The position numbers and the translations under genes were made by a program. The notes under the pieces were generated by a model, which was not told the origin of the DNA, made no database searches, and worked only from the letters and a program-made list of their open reading frames with translations. This document shows, piece after piece, positions 9,056 through 18,028 of a stretch of 64,000 nt of DNA; position 1 is the stretch's first letter, and each line of letters starts with the position of its first letter. This stretch comes from Mesorhizobium carmichaelinearum (GTDB taxonomy: Bacteria; Pseudomonadota; Alphaproteobacteria; Rhizobiales; Rhizobiaceae), in NCBI RefSeq assembly GCF_900199455.1, contig NZ_FZQR01000005.1:124001-188000 (forward strand), given 5' to 3'.

Positions 9056-9247
9056 GCCAAGATATTGGCGGAGGCGGTTCAAATCCTAACCCGCTGGGTT
9101 GCCAAATGTTAGGTCTGGAGGATGGTCGCTAATGACTTGAATTGGCGCACCGGCGGCCGCCAGTGCGGTCGCCGTTAATGTCCGGAGATGAGGCGCAAGG
9201 CCGCCATTTAGGATCGGCCTGCGAAGGTCGGCCGCCCCTCGACCGTT

Positions 9248-9730
9248 TCACAACAAAAACGTCTGCCTCTCCCGCAACGTCGCCGCAATCGCCGCAATCC
9301 CCACCTCGATCTCGCGCTTGCCCGCCAACATCGCGTCCCCCGCGACACCTTCCAGCATCGAGCGCAGCAGCTCCGCCTGGCCGACGAGAACCGCATCCTT
9401 CTCCGCCAAAGCGGCAAGCGTGGCGGCTTCCTGGCGGTAGCGCTGGGTCATGCGGTCGTTTTCCGGCACTGGCTGGTGGCGGATCAGGCCTTCGAGCGCG
9501 CCGACCTCGCGGCCCAGGCGCTCGAGCGCCTGGGCGTTGGCGACGATCGTCGCGTCGGGGAAGGGGTTGGCCCGCGTCGGCGGCGGGATGTTCTCGCGGC
9601 CGTAGCGGGCCTCGGCGTCGTCGAGGCCCGCCCGGGCGCGGCCGAGCAGCGAGCAGGCCATCTGGCGCCGGTCGCCGGCGCGCAGCCGATGCCGTAGGCC
9701 TTAAGGAAATCGGTGAACCTCACCGCCTTC
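9248..9730 (-). pseudogene. Truncated duplicate of the 21.7-22.5 kb gene pair (left island boundary)
   Basis: The frame 9248-9661 encodes 137 residues nearly identical to the C-terminal three quarters of the hypothetical protein at 21695-22231 (visible changes include Gly for Asn, Gly for Arg, Met for Ile and Val for Glu). Upstream of residue 1 the copy is broken: about 8 nt are missing near 9668, and from about 9690 it jumps to sequence matching 22465-22510 inside the SPFH gene (TDFLKAYGI against TDFLKVYGI). So the remnant fuses bits of both genes with a deletion of about 0.3 kb. It has the same orientation as the intact copy and so is a direct repeat flanking the glycan island. Confidence 0.85.
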
Positions 9731-9739
9731 CCGCCGCCA

Positions 9740-12307
9740 CTACGTCAAAAACAGATTCCTGTACCCGTGAATGTCCTGAAGGCGGTTTGCGATCATCTTG
9801 CCCACGGCCTGCGGGCTGTGCATTGCAGCCATATACGAGCGGGCACGCTCTCCGATGGCGGTAATCAGGTCGCTTTGCTCGGCCAGCAATGTCATCACCC
9901 GGGCGGCTTCGGTGATGTCGGGATCGGCCCATTTCTGGCCCGGGATGAAATACGGATATTGTTCGGGTTCCACGCCGATCAGCCGGTAGGGAATCGGAAA
10001 TCCCGTCTGCGGGCTGACGAAGTCCTTGCTTCCCGAATAGTCCGTCGCGATCACCGCCTTGCCCATGGCCATGGCCTCGGCGATGCCCAATCCGAAGCCT
10101 TCCGCGCGATGCAACGAGACGAAGACATCGCACGATGCCGTCAGGCTGTATGTTTCGGATCGAGTGAGAACCTCGTCGATCAGGATGACCCGGCTGTCCG
10201 CCCGTGCCAGGCCGCGGATTGAATTCAGGATCGCCGTTTTTTGCGGGCTGGTTCCCATTGTCTTGATGACGAGGGATACCTCACGGCTGGAGTCCTGCCC
10301 GAAGGCGTGCAGGTATGCCTGCAGCACGGCGTCCGGGTTCTTCCTGTCCGGGTAGGACGAAAAGTCGAACGCAAAGAGGAATGCGGTCGAGGCGGCGGGA
10401 ATGTGAAACCGCTCGCGGTTCGGGGCGATGTCGGGCGGGATGGATATGGCGACCGGAATATGCGTGACGGGGCGATCCGTCCCTGCCACGAACGCGTCGC
10501 GGACAAAGGTGGTGGGGGCCCAGATTTCGTCCACCTGCTGCAAGGCATCCAGCCACTGCGGGTTGATGTTGGGCAATTCCCAGAACGGGCGAACGACATT
10601 GTACCGGTTGGGAAGGATGTCGTTGCCTATGCCCTGGATGGTCGTTCCCAGCATGTCGGCGTTGACGCAGAAGACGTTCACCGTCTTCGACGGCCGCCCG
10701 GTGACGCGAGGCGCCAGCGTGCGATCCCTGTATGACGAGGTCACCTGCCGATTGAAGTCCGTGACATCGTAGTCGATGCTGGCGCTTTCGATCGAGCTTG
10801 CCAACAGGCGCATGCCTTCGCCAACGCCGGTCTCTGAAAAGGGATAACCGATCAAGGACAGGCCGGGCACAAGCGTGGCCTTTGTCGTCGCGTCGAAATT
10901 GGTGGGCCAGCCGCGCCGCAGCAGAGCGTCGAGAACCTGCCTGCGCCTGGCCGCCGGCACCTTTCTGTAGAGCCACCGGATATGCGGCTCGGCCCTCAGC
11001 AGGGCGCGATAGATGCCCCGCGCGACACGACGCGTGGTGATCCATACCGCTTTGCCTGAGGCCGCGCCATCCGGGGTGGTGATGGATGCGCCGAGCCGGT
11101 CAATTCTCCCGGCAACAGTGTCGATGAACCGCGCCGGAATTCCTGCCGACGCGGCACCGCCGGTGACATACCAGTCGGCGAAGTTGACCTGCGCCTGGAC
11201 TTCCCTGAGCGGGAAGTGGAACTGCAGATCCGGCCGCGCCGCCCAAAGTGTGCGCGCGAGTTCCGTGACCACGCCACCGGGATTTGGATCGACATCGGCC
11301 GGACGATCGAGATAGTCGGGCATGATGGCGAAGGGGTCACCTTCGATCGGCTCGAGCTTCTCGCGAAACAGCACGCGCGCCAAGATCGGAATTGCGGTTC
11401 CGTCGGCGAATGCCCCGAAGCCGTAAGGTATCGAAGAAAATCTGCCGGCGCCGTGATCTTCCAGTTGCTGGTGATAGTCCGCCAGCAATGTCGCCAATTC
11501 CCTGGTGGAATTCGGCTTCCAGCGCTGCTGATGTTTGGAGAGGACATTTCGATCGCTGGGCATGATGCCGCTGAAGTGAAAGAACGCCAGCGGCGAACCG
11601 TTGACGTCGTAGTCGTCGCCCTTCTTCGTGATGGTGCGCGAATCCAGGTTCCAGTACGCCACGTTGTAGGCCGGATCGCGCAGGATGTGCGTGCCGGGGC
11701 AATAGGCCGGCCACAGGTCCATGAATTTCTGATCGACGAAGATCCCGTCGGATATCCGGGTCCAGACACATTCCTTTTGCAGGCGTGTCTCCCACCATTC
11801 CAGCAGGGCCAGCGTCTCCTTCGTCTTTGCCAGGGCCAGAAATCCCAGATTGTAGACGCCGGCGCGCATGAAGGTCAGGTCGTTGGGACTTTCGGCATGA
11901 AGGTTTGGTTCGAGCGCATGCGGCGTCAGTATCGAGGACGCTCTGGCGTCGAACGCCGCCAGCAGCTCGTCGAAGCGGCGATAGGCGAAGATGTCGGGAT
12001 CGAGGTAGATGACACGGTCGAAACCTTCGGCGAACAGTCGACGAAACATGGTCGGCTTGATCGCCGTGTTCAGTTCCATGACATCGTAGCGAAAGCTCAA
12101 GGCACGGCGATCCGGAAGGTCGAGATCGTCGAAAAAAACATGATCGTCGAACTCGGGAAACATGTCTTTTCCCAGGTCAGCGCGAGGCGTGTCGCAGATC
12201 GCGATCACGCATGAAAAGTCAGGATGATGGCGGGCGAAGGAGGATGCCACGGTCCGGGAATAGTGGAGGTAGTTCCACGACGAAATCGTAAAAAACGCAT
12301 TCCTCAT
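9740..12307 (-). CDS. Two-domain glycosyltransferase (GT-A-like plus GT4 GT-B domain)
   Basis: An 855-residue cytoplasmic protein that appears to join two transferases. Residues 1-300 resemble a GT-A fold of the GT8 sort, with the metal-binding motif DPD at 103-105 (VIYLDPDIF). Residues about 490-855 form a GT4-type domain with the EX7E motif, Glu736 and Glu744 (EGFGLGIAEAMAMGKAVIATD). A linker region rich in Arg lies between. Such fusions usually add successive sugars to a growing surface polysaccharide. It ends at the island's left edge; a 278-bp gap separates its start from the sulfotransferase gene upstream on the same strand. Sugar specificity is unknown. Confidence 0.85.
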   Translation of the reverse strand: MRNAFFTISSWNYLHYSRTVASSFARHHPDFSCVIAICDTPRADLGKDMFPEFDDHVFFDDLDLPDRRALSFRYDVMELNTAIKPTMFRRLFAEGFDRVIYLDPDIFAYRRFDELLAAFDARASSILTPHALEPNLHAESPNDLTFMRAGVYNLGFLALAKTKETLALLEWWETRLQKECVWTRISDGIFVDQKFMDLWPAYCPGTHILRDPAYNVAYWNLDSRTITKKGDDYDVNGSPLAFFHFSGIMPSDRNVLSKHQQRWKPNSTRELATLLADYHQQLEDHGAGRFSSIPYGFGAFADGTAIPILARVLFREKLEPIEGDPFAIMPDYLDRPADVDPNPGGVVTELARTLWAARPDLQFHFPLREVQAQVNFADWYVTGGAASAGIPARFIDTVAGRIDRLGASITTPDGAASGKAVWITTRRVARGIYRALLRAEPHIRWLYRKVPAARRRQVLDALLRRGWPTNFDATTKATLVPGLSLIGYPFSETGVGEGMRLLASSIESASIDYDVTDFNRQVTSSYRDRTLAPRVTGRPSKTVNVFCVNADMLGTTIQGIGNDILPNRYNVVRPFWELPNINPQWLDALQQVDEIWAPTTFVRDAFVAGTDRPVTHIPVAISIPPDIAPNRERFHIPAASTAFLFAFDFSSYPDRKNPDAVLQAYLHAFGQDSSREVSLVIKTMGTSPQKTAILNSIRGLARADSRVILIDEVLTRSETYSLTASCDVFVSLHRAEGFGLGIAEAMAMGKAVIATDYSGSKDFVSPQTGFPIPYRLIGVEPEQYPYFIPGQKWADPDITEAARVMTLLAEQSDLITAIGERARSYMAAMHSPQAVGKMIANRLQDIHGYRNLFLT

Positions 12308-12585
12308 AAGTGGCCCGAATCTTCCCTCGCCGGCACATTAGAAATATCGCATAGCGCATGCGATGAACCCCCACAATTCAAACGCAAGGCGACAGGCGTG
12401 GCAAATGAGCCGGCATCGACAGCAGGCACCAAGACCGGGGACGGCGCGCATCAAATAAGCCTGGCCAGGTACTCGGTGAAAGGGGAAGTCTCGCCGCGGA
12501 TCGACGGTCGCGATGCAAAATCCGAACTGGGACCAGGGTAGGGTGCAAGTTGAGGCTATTTGGCAACGCTTCGACGCGGCGCGCT

Positions 12586-13377
12586 TTAATAGCCCCACAT
12601 CCGGTTCAGATCGCGTCCGATAAGGTCACTGGTTGTGGTGACCTCGGCCGCGAACAATGCTTTCAGCTCGCCCGCGACTTCATCCGAAACAGCCGTCTTG
12701 GACCCCTTGGCGCGGTTGTCCCAAAATCTCTGGCTGACTTTGATGCCCAGGAATTTCTGCAGGTCCTGCTCCCATATCCCCTTCTCCCAGAAGCGGCGGG
12801 GCCGTATCAGATCCTCATAGATGAGGACGATGATCTGATCCCTGGGGAAGAGATCGTAGTAGCGGCGCAGGTTCTTTCCATAGAACGAGTGGGCGATATT
12901 CAGCGATGCCGAATACCAGGAGTTTTCCTGATGTTGCGCCGTTTTTATCTCGGCGAGCCCGGCTCTCAGATACGCATCGATATCAAGCGCGAGTTCCGGG
13001 CCGAGGGAGGCGTCTATTTTTGCCTTCATGTGCCTGTATTGTGAGATCACACGGCTGACGGGTTCTCGCAGCGTGGCTATGATTTTCGCCTCGGGATTGT
13101 AGGATCGTATCCGTTCAGCCGCCTGCTGGCTCGAAAGGTAAACCGGAGAGATGTCCGCCAGATAGCGGCAGTCCCTGCGTGCGTCGGCGAAGCGCGTTCC
13201 GTAGCGGGCTTCGGTCATATCGGGATCGATGCCGAAGCCGTTCACTTCTTTTTCCGCGGGTATGAAAACCTTGCGCGTGGCGCCAAGCATTCTAGCCAGG
13301 CTGCTGGTGGCTGTTCGCGGCGCGCCGATACCGATGAGATTTGCCCGCCTTGGGCGCTGCTCGTTCAATGCCAGCAA
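12586..13377 (-). CDS. Sulfotransferase-family protein
   Basis: A 263-residue PAPS-dependent sulfotransferase-like protein. The 5'-phosphosulfate loop is GAPRTATSSLARML at residues 18-31, and the 3'-phosphate-binding segment is LREPVSRVISQYRH near residues 103-116. It would transfer sulfate from PAPS to a sugar hydroxyl or similar acceptor in the cytoplasm. The start is TTG, with a G-rich stretch about 5 nt upstream. It is divergent from the GT-C-like membrane protein gene across a 138-bp promoter region. Its presence, with a second sulfotransferase domain at 18-20.7 kb, points to a sulfated product. Confidence 0.85.
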   Translation of the reverse strand: MLALNEQRPRRANLIGIGAPRTATSSLARMLGATRKVFIPAEKEVNGFGIDPDMTEARYGTRFADARRDCRYLADISPVYLSSQQAAERIRSYNPEAKIIATLREPVSRVISQYRHMKAKIDASLGPELALDIDAYLRAGLAEIKTAQHQENSWYSASLNIAHSFYGKNLRRYYDLFPRDQIIVLIYEDLIRPRRFWEKGIWEQDLQKFLGIKVSQRFWDNRAKGSKTAVSDEVAGELKALFAAEVTTTSDLIGRDLNRMWGY

Positions 13378-13515
13378 TTATATCCCCCCGGAAGGCCGGT
13401 AACCCAGGCGCGACTGCGGCATCTTAGACGATCCTGTTGAAGCGCCAAGACGATCGTTGTCGAACACTGCCCGTGCCCCTATGACCTTTGGCGGAAAATC
13501 ACAACGGGGAAGATT

Positions 13516-16266
13516 GTGGCGACTGGGACGATCACGACCCGTGTCCCGGACCAGGCGGTATCGAAGCCGGCGTTTCGGCGCAGCCGCGCCCGCGATGTCG
13601 CCGTGGCGCTGCTGCTCGGGCTGCTTTGCCTTCTTGTCTACAATGCAAACCTGCGCTCGATAACGGCGGCCGACAGCTATGCGGCGCGCTATTTGCCTTT
13701 TTCAATCTGGCAGAACCACAGCCTGACCCTGAACCCGATCCTGACCATCGTGGCTCAGGGGCGAAAGCCCCCGGCAACGCTGGAGAAAGGCGATACTGCT
13801 CACTGGATCCTGAAGGTGCGCGGAGACGTTTATGTCTCGAAGTTTCCCATCGTCGTTCCCGTCATCCTCTCGCCGTTTTACCTGCCGGCCGTCATTTACC
13901 TGAACCATCATGGTTCCGACCCACAGGTCTTCGACAAGGTCGCGCGCATCATGGAGAAGCTCTGTGCTTCTTCGCTGGCGGCGCTGTCGGTCGCTCTGAT
14001 CTATCTGCTTTTGCGGCGGCGCAGCGATGAAGGCATGGCCGCCATTCTGACGCTGCTTTATGCATTCGGTACGACGACGTGGGTCATCAGCAGTCAGGCT
14101 CTGTGGATGCACGGGCTCGCCCAGGTGCTGATCGTGGCCACGATGCTCTTGCTCACGGGACCTGCCACGGCGTGGCGGATTTTCCTGGCAGGCCTGCTTT
14201 GTGGACTTATCGCGGCGAACCGCCAGCCCGATGCCATACTGGCGGCCGGGCTCGGTCTCTACGGCCTATGGTGGGCCGGCCGCATGCGACCCTTGCTCGT
14301 CCTGTCGGGCCTGATCCCCGTCGTTCTGGTCCTGGCCTACAACATCATGCTCGTCGGCAATGTCGCCGGGGCCTACGCGGTCCATGTCCGACCCGACAAT
14401 TTCAACGACAGCATGCTGGGGGGTATTGCAGGCCTTCTTTTCAGCCCGACCCGGGGGCTGTTCGTATTTTCGCCCTTCCTCCTGTTCGTCCTGATCTTTT
14501 GCCGACGCATAGCAGGCGAGCGCCAAGGGCGGGGTCTCACCGCGGCTGTTGGCTGCGCCATGGTGGTCCAGCTGCTGCTCTACGCCATGATCGATTGGCG
14601 GCAGGGCCTGTCCTGGGGCCCGCGGTGGCTGACGGACATGCTGCCCATGCTCATCTGGATGCTTCCGCCGGTGGTGCAGGCGCTTTCCCGGAGCGGGCGC
14701 CTGGCATTCGCACTGGCATCGCTCGTCGCGATCTCGATCCAGACGGTTGGCGCGTTCTGGTACACGGGCGTTGCCGATATGGCCGTCGTCTCCACCCAGG
14801 GACCAGACCGGATGCGGCCGGCATGGGACATTCGCAATGCCGCCTTCATCGCGGAACTCAGACATCCGCATGTCCAACCCGACCTGATCGTTGATCTGCG
14901 CGGCAATATCGATGCCGTGAATATCCTGCCGGGCGACGCAATTACTGGCGGGCAAGCACGCCGGCAGGTCGAGGTCCTGGGATGGGCACTCACCAACAAC
15001 CATTCGCCAAGCGACGTTACGGTGTTGATCGACGGCCGGATTGGTGCTGGCACCAGGGACTTCTTCGCGCGGGCCGATGTCGAAAAGACGCTTGGGCAAT
15101 CGAGCCCGGCCGGATGGCGCGTGACCGTGCCGATCGATCAGCTGGCTCCGGGGGAGCATCTTTTGGCGGTATTGGTGCGCGCCACCGAAGGCGGCGAACC
15201 ACGCCTGCTAAAGCAGACTTCGCTGTTGATCACGCAGGGCAACGAGGCTTTCGAGCATGTCACGGACCTGCCGAGCGCGGCACGGCGCGCCCGGCAGATG
15301 CTTGCCAGCCGCCAGCAAGCCAGCGGCTACTGGTTGACGGACTATTCGGACGCGACGCGATACGGGCAGCCGCGCCAGGAGATGAACACCTATCTCAATG
15401 CCGTCATCCTCGATGTGCTGAACCCGGTGGCTGAGGCGGCGGGCGCAAGCGACATGCTGGCAAGGGTGCGCCAGTTCCTGACCGCCCAGATCGAGCAAGG
15501 CGGACTTGTCCGCTATCACGGACGACCGGATGCGCCGACGATTGGAACTCTTGGCTGCGCCATCACGCCGGATTCGGACGATACCGCTCTCACCTGGCGT
15601 GTCGCGCCCGGCGACAGGACGGAATTGCGGCAATCCGCGCTTGCCACGATGACACAATTCAAGCGGGCGGACGGGCTCTATCGGACCTGGCTCGCGCCGC
15701 GCGACAAATACCAATGCCTCGATCCTGGACATGACCCCAATCCGGCCGATGTCGGGATCCAGATGCATATCTTGCTGTTTCTCGAACAGGTGGACAAGCC
15801 AGCCGCGCTCGCGCTCTGCGAGGCGCTCTCGCGAAAGGCCTCCGACGACGATATCTGGGTCTACTATGCCGACGCGCCGCTGATGATCACGCTGCGGTTG
15901 GCGGACCTCGAAAACGCAGGGTGCGTGCCGCAATTTCCGCAGGCGCGACTGCAGACTGAAACGCCCGGCCAAGAAATCTGGGTTCAGGCCGCGGACCAGC
16001 TGCGGCGGATGGAGACCAATGGTGGCTCGTATCAGCTCTATCAGCAAACCAGCGACTTGCTGCGTGCGATTGCCGCGGATGACTTCGCCCTGCTCAGCCA
16101 GGCGCCGCCGCTGCTCTATCACAATGATCTTACCGCAACGGTAAAACGCTTCTATTGGTCACAGGATTTCGGATATGCGCTCTGGTTGCGGCTTTATTTC
16201 GAGAATGAGATCATGCGGGCGAAGCTTCCCTGTGCCTCCGGCGGCCCAGAGCAGAAGTGCGGGTGA
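13516..16266 (+). CDS. GT-C-like polytopic membrane protein fused to a C-terminal domain with DxDDTA motif
   Basis: A 916-residue protein. Residues about 25-430 hold roughly ten hydrophobic helices with a short loop after helix 1 carrying ADSYAARYLP, as in GT-C glycosyltransferases that use lipid-linked sugars. Residues 470-570 look like a beta-rich linker. Residues about 590-916 are soluble and helical. They contain DSDDTA at 686-691, which is the DxDDTA signature of class II terpene cyclases such as squalene-hopene cyclase, and PADVGIQMHILLFL. The start is GTG with GGGGA upstream. The UbiA gene begins 3 nt after its stop, so the two are surely co-transcribed. Domain labels are from pattern recognition; whether the C-terminal domain cyclises anything is open. 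Confidence 0.75.
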   Translation: MATGTITTRVPDQAVSKPAFRRSRARDVAVALLLGLLCLLVYNANLRSITAADSYAARYLPFSIWQNHSLTLNPILTIVAQGRKPPATLEKGDTAHWILKVRGDVYVSKFPIVVPVILSPFYLPAVIYLNHHGSDPQVFDKVARIMEKLCASSLAALSVALIYLLLRRRSDEGMAAILTLLYAFGTTTWVISSQALWMHGLAQVLIVATMLLLTGPATAWRIFLAGLLCGLIAANRQPDAILAAGLGLYGLWWAGRMRPLLVLSGLIPVVLVLAYNIMLVGNVAGAYAVHVRPDNFNDSMLGGIAGLLFSPTRGLFVFSPFLLFVLIFCRRIAGERQGRGLTAAVGCAMVVQLLLYAMIDWRQGLSWGPRWLTDMLPMLIWMLPPVVQALSRSGRLAFALASLVAISIQTVGAFWYTGVADMAVVSTQGPDRMRPAWDIRNAAFIAELRHPHVQPDLIVDLRGNIDAVNILPGDAITGGQARRQVEVLGWALTNNHSPSDVTVLIDGRIGAGTRDFFARADVEKTLGQSSPAGWRVTVPIDQLAPGEHLLAVLVRATEGGEPRLLKQTSLLITQGNEAFEHVTDLPSAARRARQMLASRQQASGYWLTDYSDATRYGQPRQEMNTYLNAVILDVLNPVAEAAGASDMLARVRQFLTAQIEQGGLVRYHGRPDAPTIGTLGCAITPDSDDTALTWRVAPGDRTELRQSALATMTQFKRADGLYRTWLAPRDKYQCLDPGHDPNPADVGIQMHILLFLEQVDKPAALALCEALSRKASDDDIWVYYADAPLMITLRLADLENAGCVPQFPQARLQTETPGQEIWVQAADQLRRMETNGGSYQLYQQTSDLLRAIAADDFALLSQAPPLLYHNDLTATVKRFYWSQDFGYALWLRLYFENEIMRAKLPCASGGPEQKCG

Positions 16267-16269
16267 CAA

Positions 16270-17184
16270 TTGACGAAGATCACGGCGGACACAGCCATTC
16301 AAAGTCGCCCCGCAGCGTACCGGCTTGCGGCACGCTGGCTGTCCTGCATCCGGTTCGACGAAGTCGCCGCGCTGCAGGCGACACCGCTGATCGGTGCGGT
16401 TTTTGCAATTGGGTCCTTCTCAGCGACCCATGTCGTGGCCCTGGCCGTCATGATGGCTGCAAATGTCTGCCTGGTTGCGCATGTCTTTGTCCTCAACGAC
16501 TGGTCGGGAATCGACGGCGATCTCAAGGACCCGGACCGAGCCGACAGAACATTTGCCGCAAAAGGTCTGACGCGAGCGGAAGTCGGCTATCTTGCAGGCT
16601 TGCTGCTCGCGATCAGCCTTGTCCTGTTCGGGCTGTTGAACGCGAGAGTCGTCCTGTTCGCCGTGGTGATTGCCGCACTGAGCGCCCTGTACTCCGCTCC
16701 CGCGTTGCATTGGAAAGGGTCTCCACTCCTCAACTCGGTCCTCCATTTTGTCGGCGGGTCCGTCCATTTCCTGCTGGGCTATTCGGCTTTCGGCGCCATC
16801 GATGCGCGGGCGCTTGCCGTGAGTTGTTTCTTCGGGCTTGTGTTCACCGCCGGCCATTTCACGCATGAGGCAAGTGATCATGAGGTCGATCGCCTCAACG
16901 GGATCAGGACGAACGCCGTGGCCTTCGGCAAGGCGCGGAGCTTCGGCGCCGGCCTCGTCCTGTTCATCCTGGCCTATGCGTTTGTGGCTGCCTTGGGCGC
17001 GTTGCGATTTGTGCCACCCATACTCATCTTTGCCGCCGGGCTCATTCCGGTGCACCTGTTGGCTTCCTTCCAGACCATACGGGCCGGTCTGACGCCTCAA
17101 AGTCTTCGCCGGCTGCAACGATGCTACCGCGTGCTTTTCGCCACTGTCGGTATAGTCATGATCGTGGCGGTCGTCCTGTCCTGA
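16270..17184 (+). CDS. UbiA-family prenyltransferase
   Basis: A 304-residue intramembrane prenyltransferase with about eight helices. The first Asp-rich motif is ND (76-77) followed by Asp82 and Asp84 (LNDWSGIDGDLKDPDRADR), and the second is around HEASDHEVDRLNG. These bind the Mg-diphosphate of a polyprenyl donor. The start is TTG at 16270, 3 nt after the GT-C-like gene stops. UbiA relatives make quinones, hemes and lipids, and also decaprenyl-phosphoribose for arabinan synthesis. Given glycan neighbours on both sides, a lipid-linked intermediate is more likely than a quinone, but that is inference. Confidence 0.88.
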   Translation: MTKITADTAIQSRPAAYRLAARWLSCIRFDEVAALQATPLIGAVFAIGSFSATHVVALAVMMAANVCLVAHVFVLNDWSGIDGDLKDPDRADRTFAAKGLTRAEVGYLAGLLLAISLVLFGLLNARVVLFAVVIAALSALYSAPALHWKGSPLLNSVLHFVGGSVHFLLGYSAFGAIDARALAVSCFFGLVFTAGHFTHEASDHEVDRLNGIRTNAVAFGKARSFGAGLVLFILAYAFVAALGALRFVPPILIFAAGLIPVHLLASFQTIRAGLTPQSLRRLQRCYRVLFATVGIVMIVAVVLS

Positions 17185-17223
17185 CAGGCATTGTCGGCTC
17201 CGACATCATAGGCCCGAGGTCTC

Positions 17224-17994
17224 ATGCTTTCTGTAATCATACCGGTCTACGACGAAGTCGCGACGTTGCCACTCGTGCTGGCGATGGCAAGCGCGGCACT
17301 CCCCACGGTGGAGAAAGAGATCATCATCGTCGACGACGGATCCCGCGATGGTACGCGGGAGTGGCTGCGGGCCAATTTTCCAACCGGCGCCCGCAATGGC
17401 ACCTGTATAACCGTCGGGGTCGACGGAGACCTCGTCGTCACCGATGAACCAGCGTCTGCCCGCGTCACCATGATGCCGCTCTATCACGAGAGGAACAGCG
17501 GGAAGGGCGCTTGCCTGCAGACCGGGCTGGCGTCAGCCAATGGCGATGTCATCGTGGTTCAGGACGCGGATCTGGAATACGATCCTGCCGATTGGGTCGT
17601 CATGTATGACCTCATCAACCGGCGCAAGGTGGCGGACGTCGTCTACGGCTCCCGGTTTTACGGCCGACCTCATCGCTCGCTCTATTTCCACCACTATGTC
17701 GCAAATCGCTTCATCTCGCTGGTGTTCAATCTTCTCTACAACCAGACGCTCACCGACATCGAATGCTGCTACAAGATGCTCACGCGGGAGGTCATGAGAC
17801 ACCTTCGCCTGAGCTGCAACGATTTTGGCTGCGAGATCCAGCTCAGCGCCCAGATCGCCTTGGCCAACCGCTGGCGTATCTATGAGGTCGGCATCAGCTA
17901 TTTCGGCCGCACCTACGAGGAGGGCAAAAAGATCGGCTGGCGCGATGGCGTCAAGGCGATCTGGTATCTTGTCCGCTTCCGGTTCTTTTCCTGA
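17224..17994 (+). CDS. Dolichol-phosphate sugar transferase-like GT2 glycosyltransferase
   Basis: A 256-residue GT2 enzyme of the DPM1/DPG class, which moves mannose or glucose from a nucleotide sugar to a polyprenyl phosphate. The N-terminal SVIIPVYDEVATLP strand, VDDGSRDGT and QDADLEYDP (metal-binding acidic motif) are all present. No C-terminal membrane helices follow, so it is the short soluble form. GAGG lies about 5 nt before the ATG. It closes the GT-C/UbiA/GT2 operon (39-bp gap). The product, a polyprenyl-phosphate sugar, is the natural donor for a GT-C transferase such as the one encoded two genes upstream. Confidence 0.88.
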   Translation: MLSVIIPVYDEVATLPLVLAMASAALPTVEKEIIIVDDGSRDGTREWLRANFPTGARNGTCITVGVDGDLVVTDEPASARVTMMPLYHERNSGKGACLQTGLASANGDVIVVQDADLEYDPADWVVMYDLINRRKVADVVYGSRFYGRPHRSLYFHHYVANRFISLVFNLLYNQTLTDIECCYKMLTREVMRHLRLSCNDFGCEIQLSAQIALANRWRIYEVGISYFGRTYEEGKKIGWRDGVKAIWYLVRFRFFS

Positions 17995-18028
17995 GCTACC
18001 ACCGGACTGCTCCGGGGACGACCGGCTG

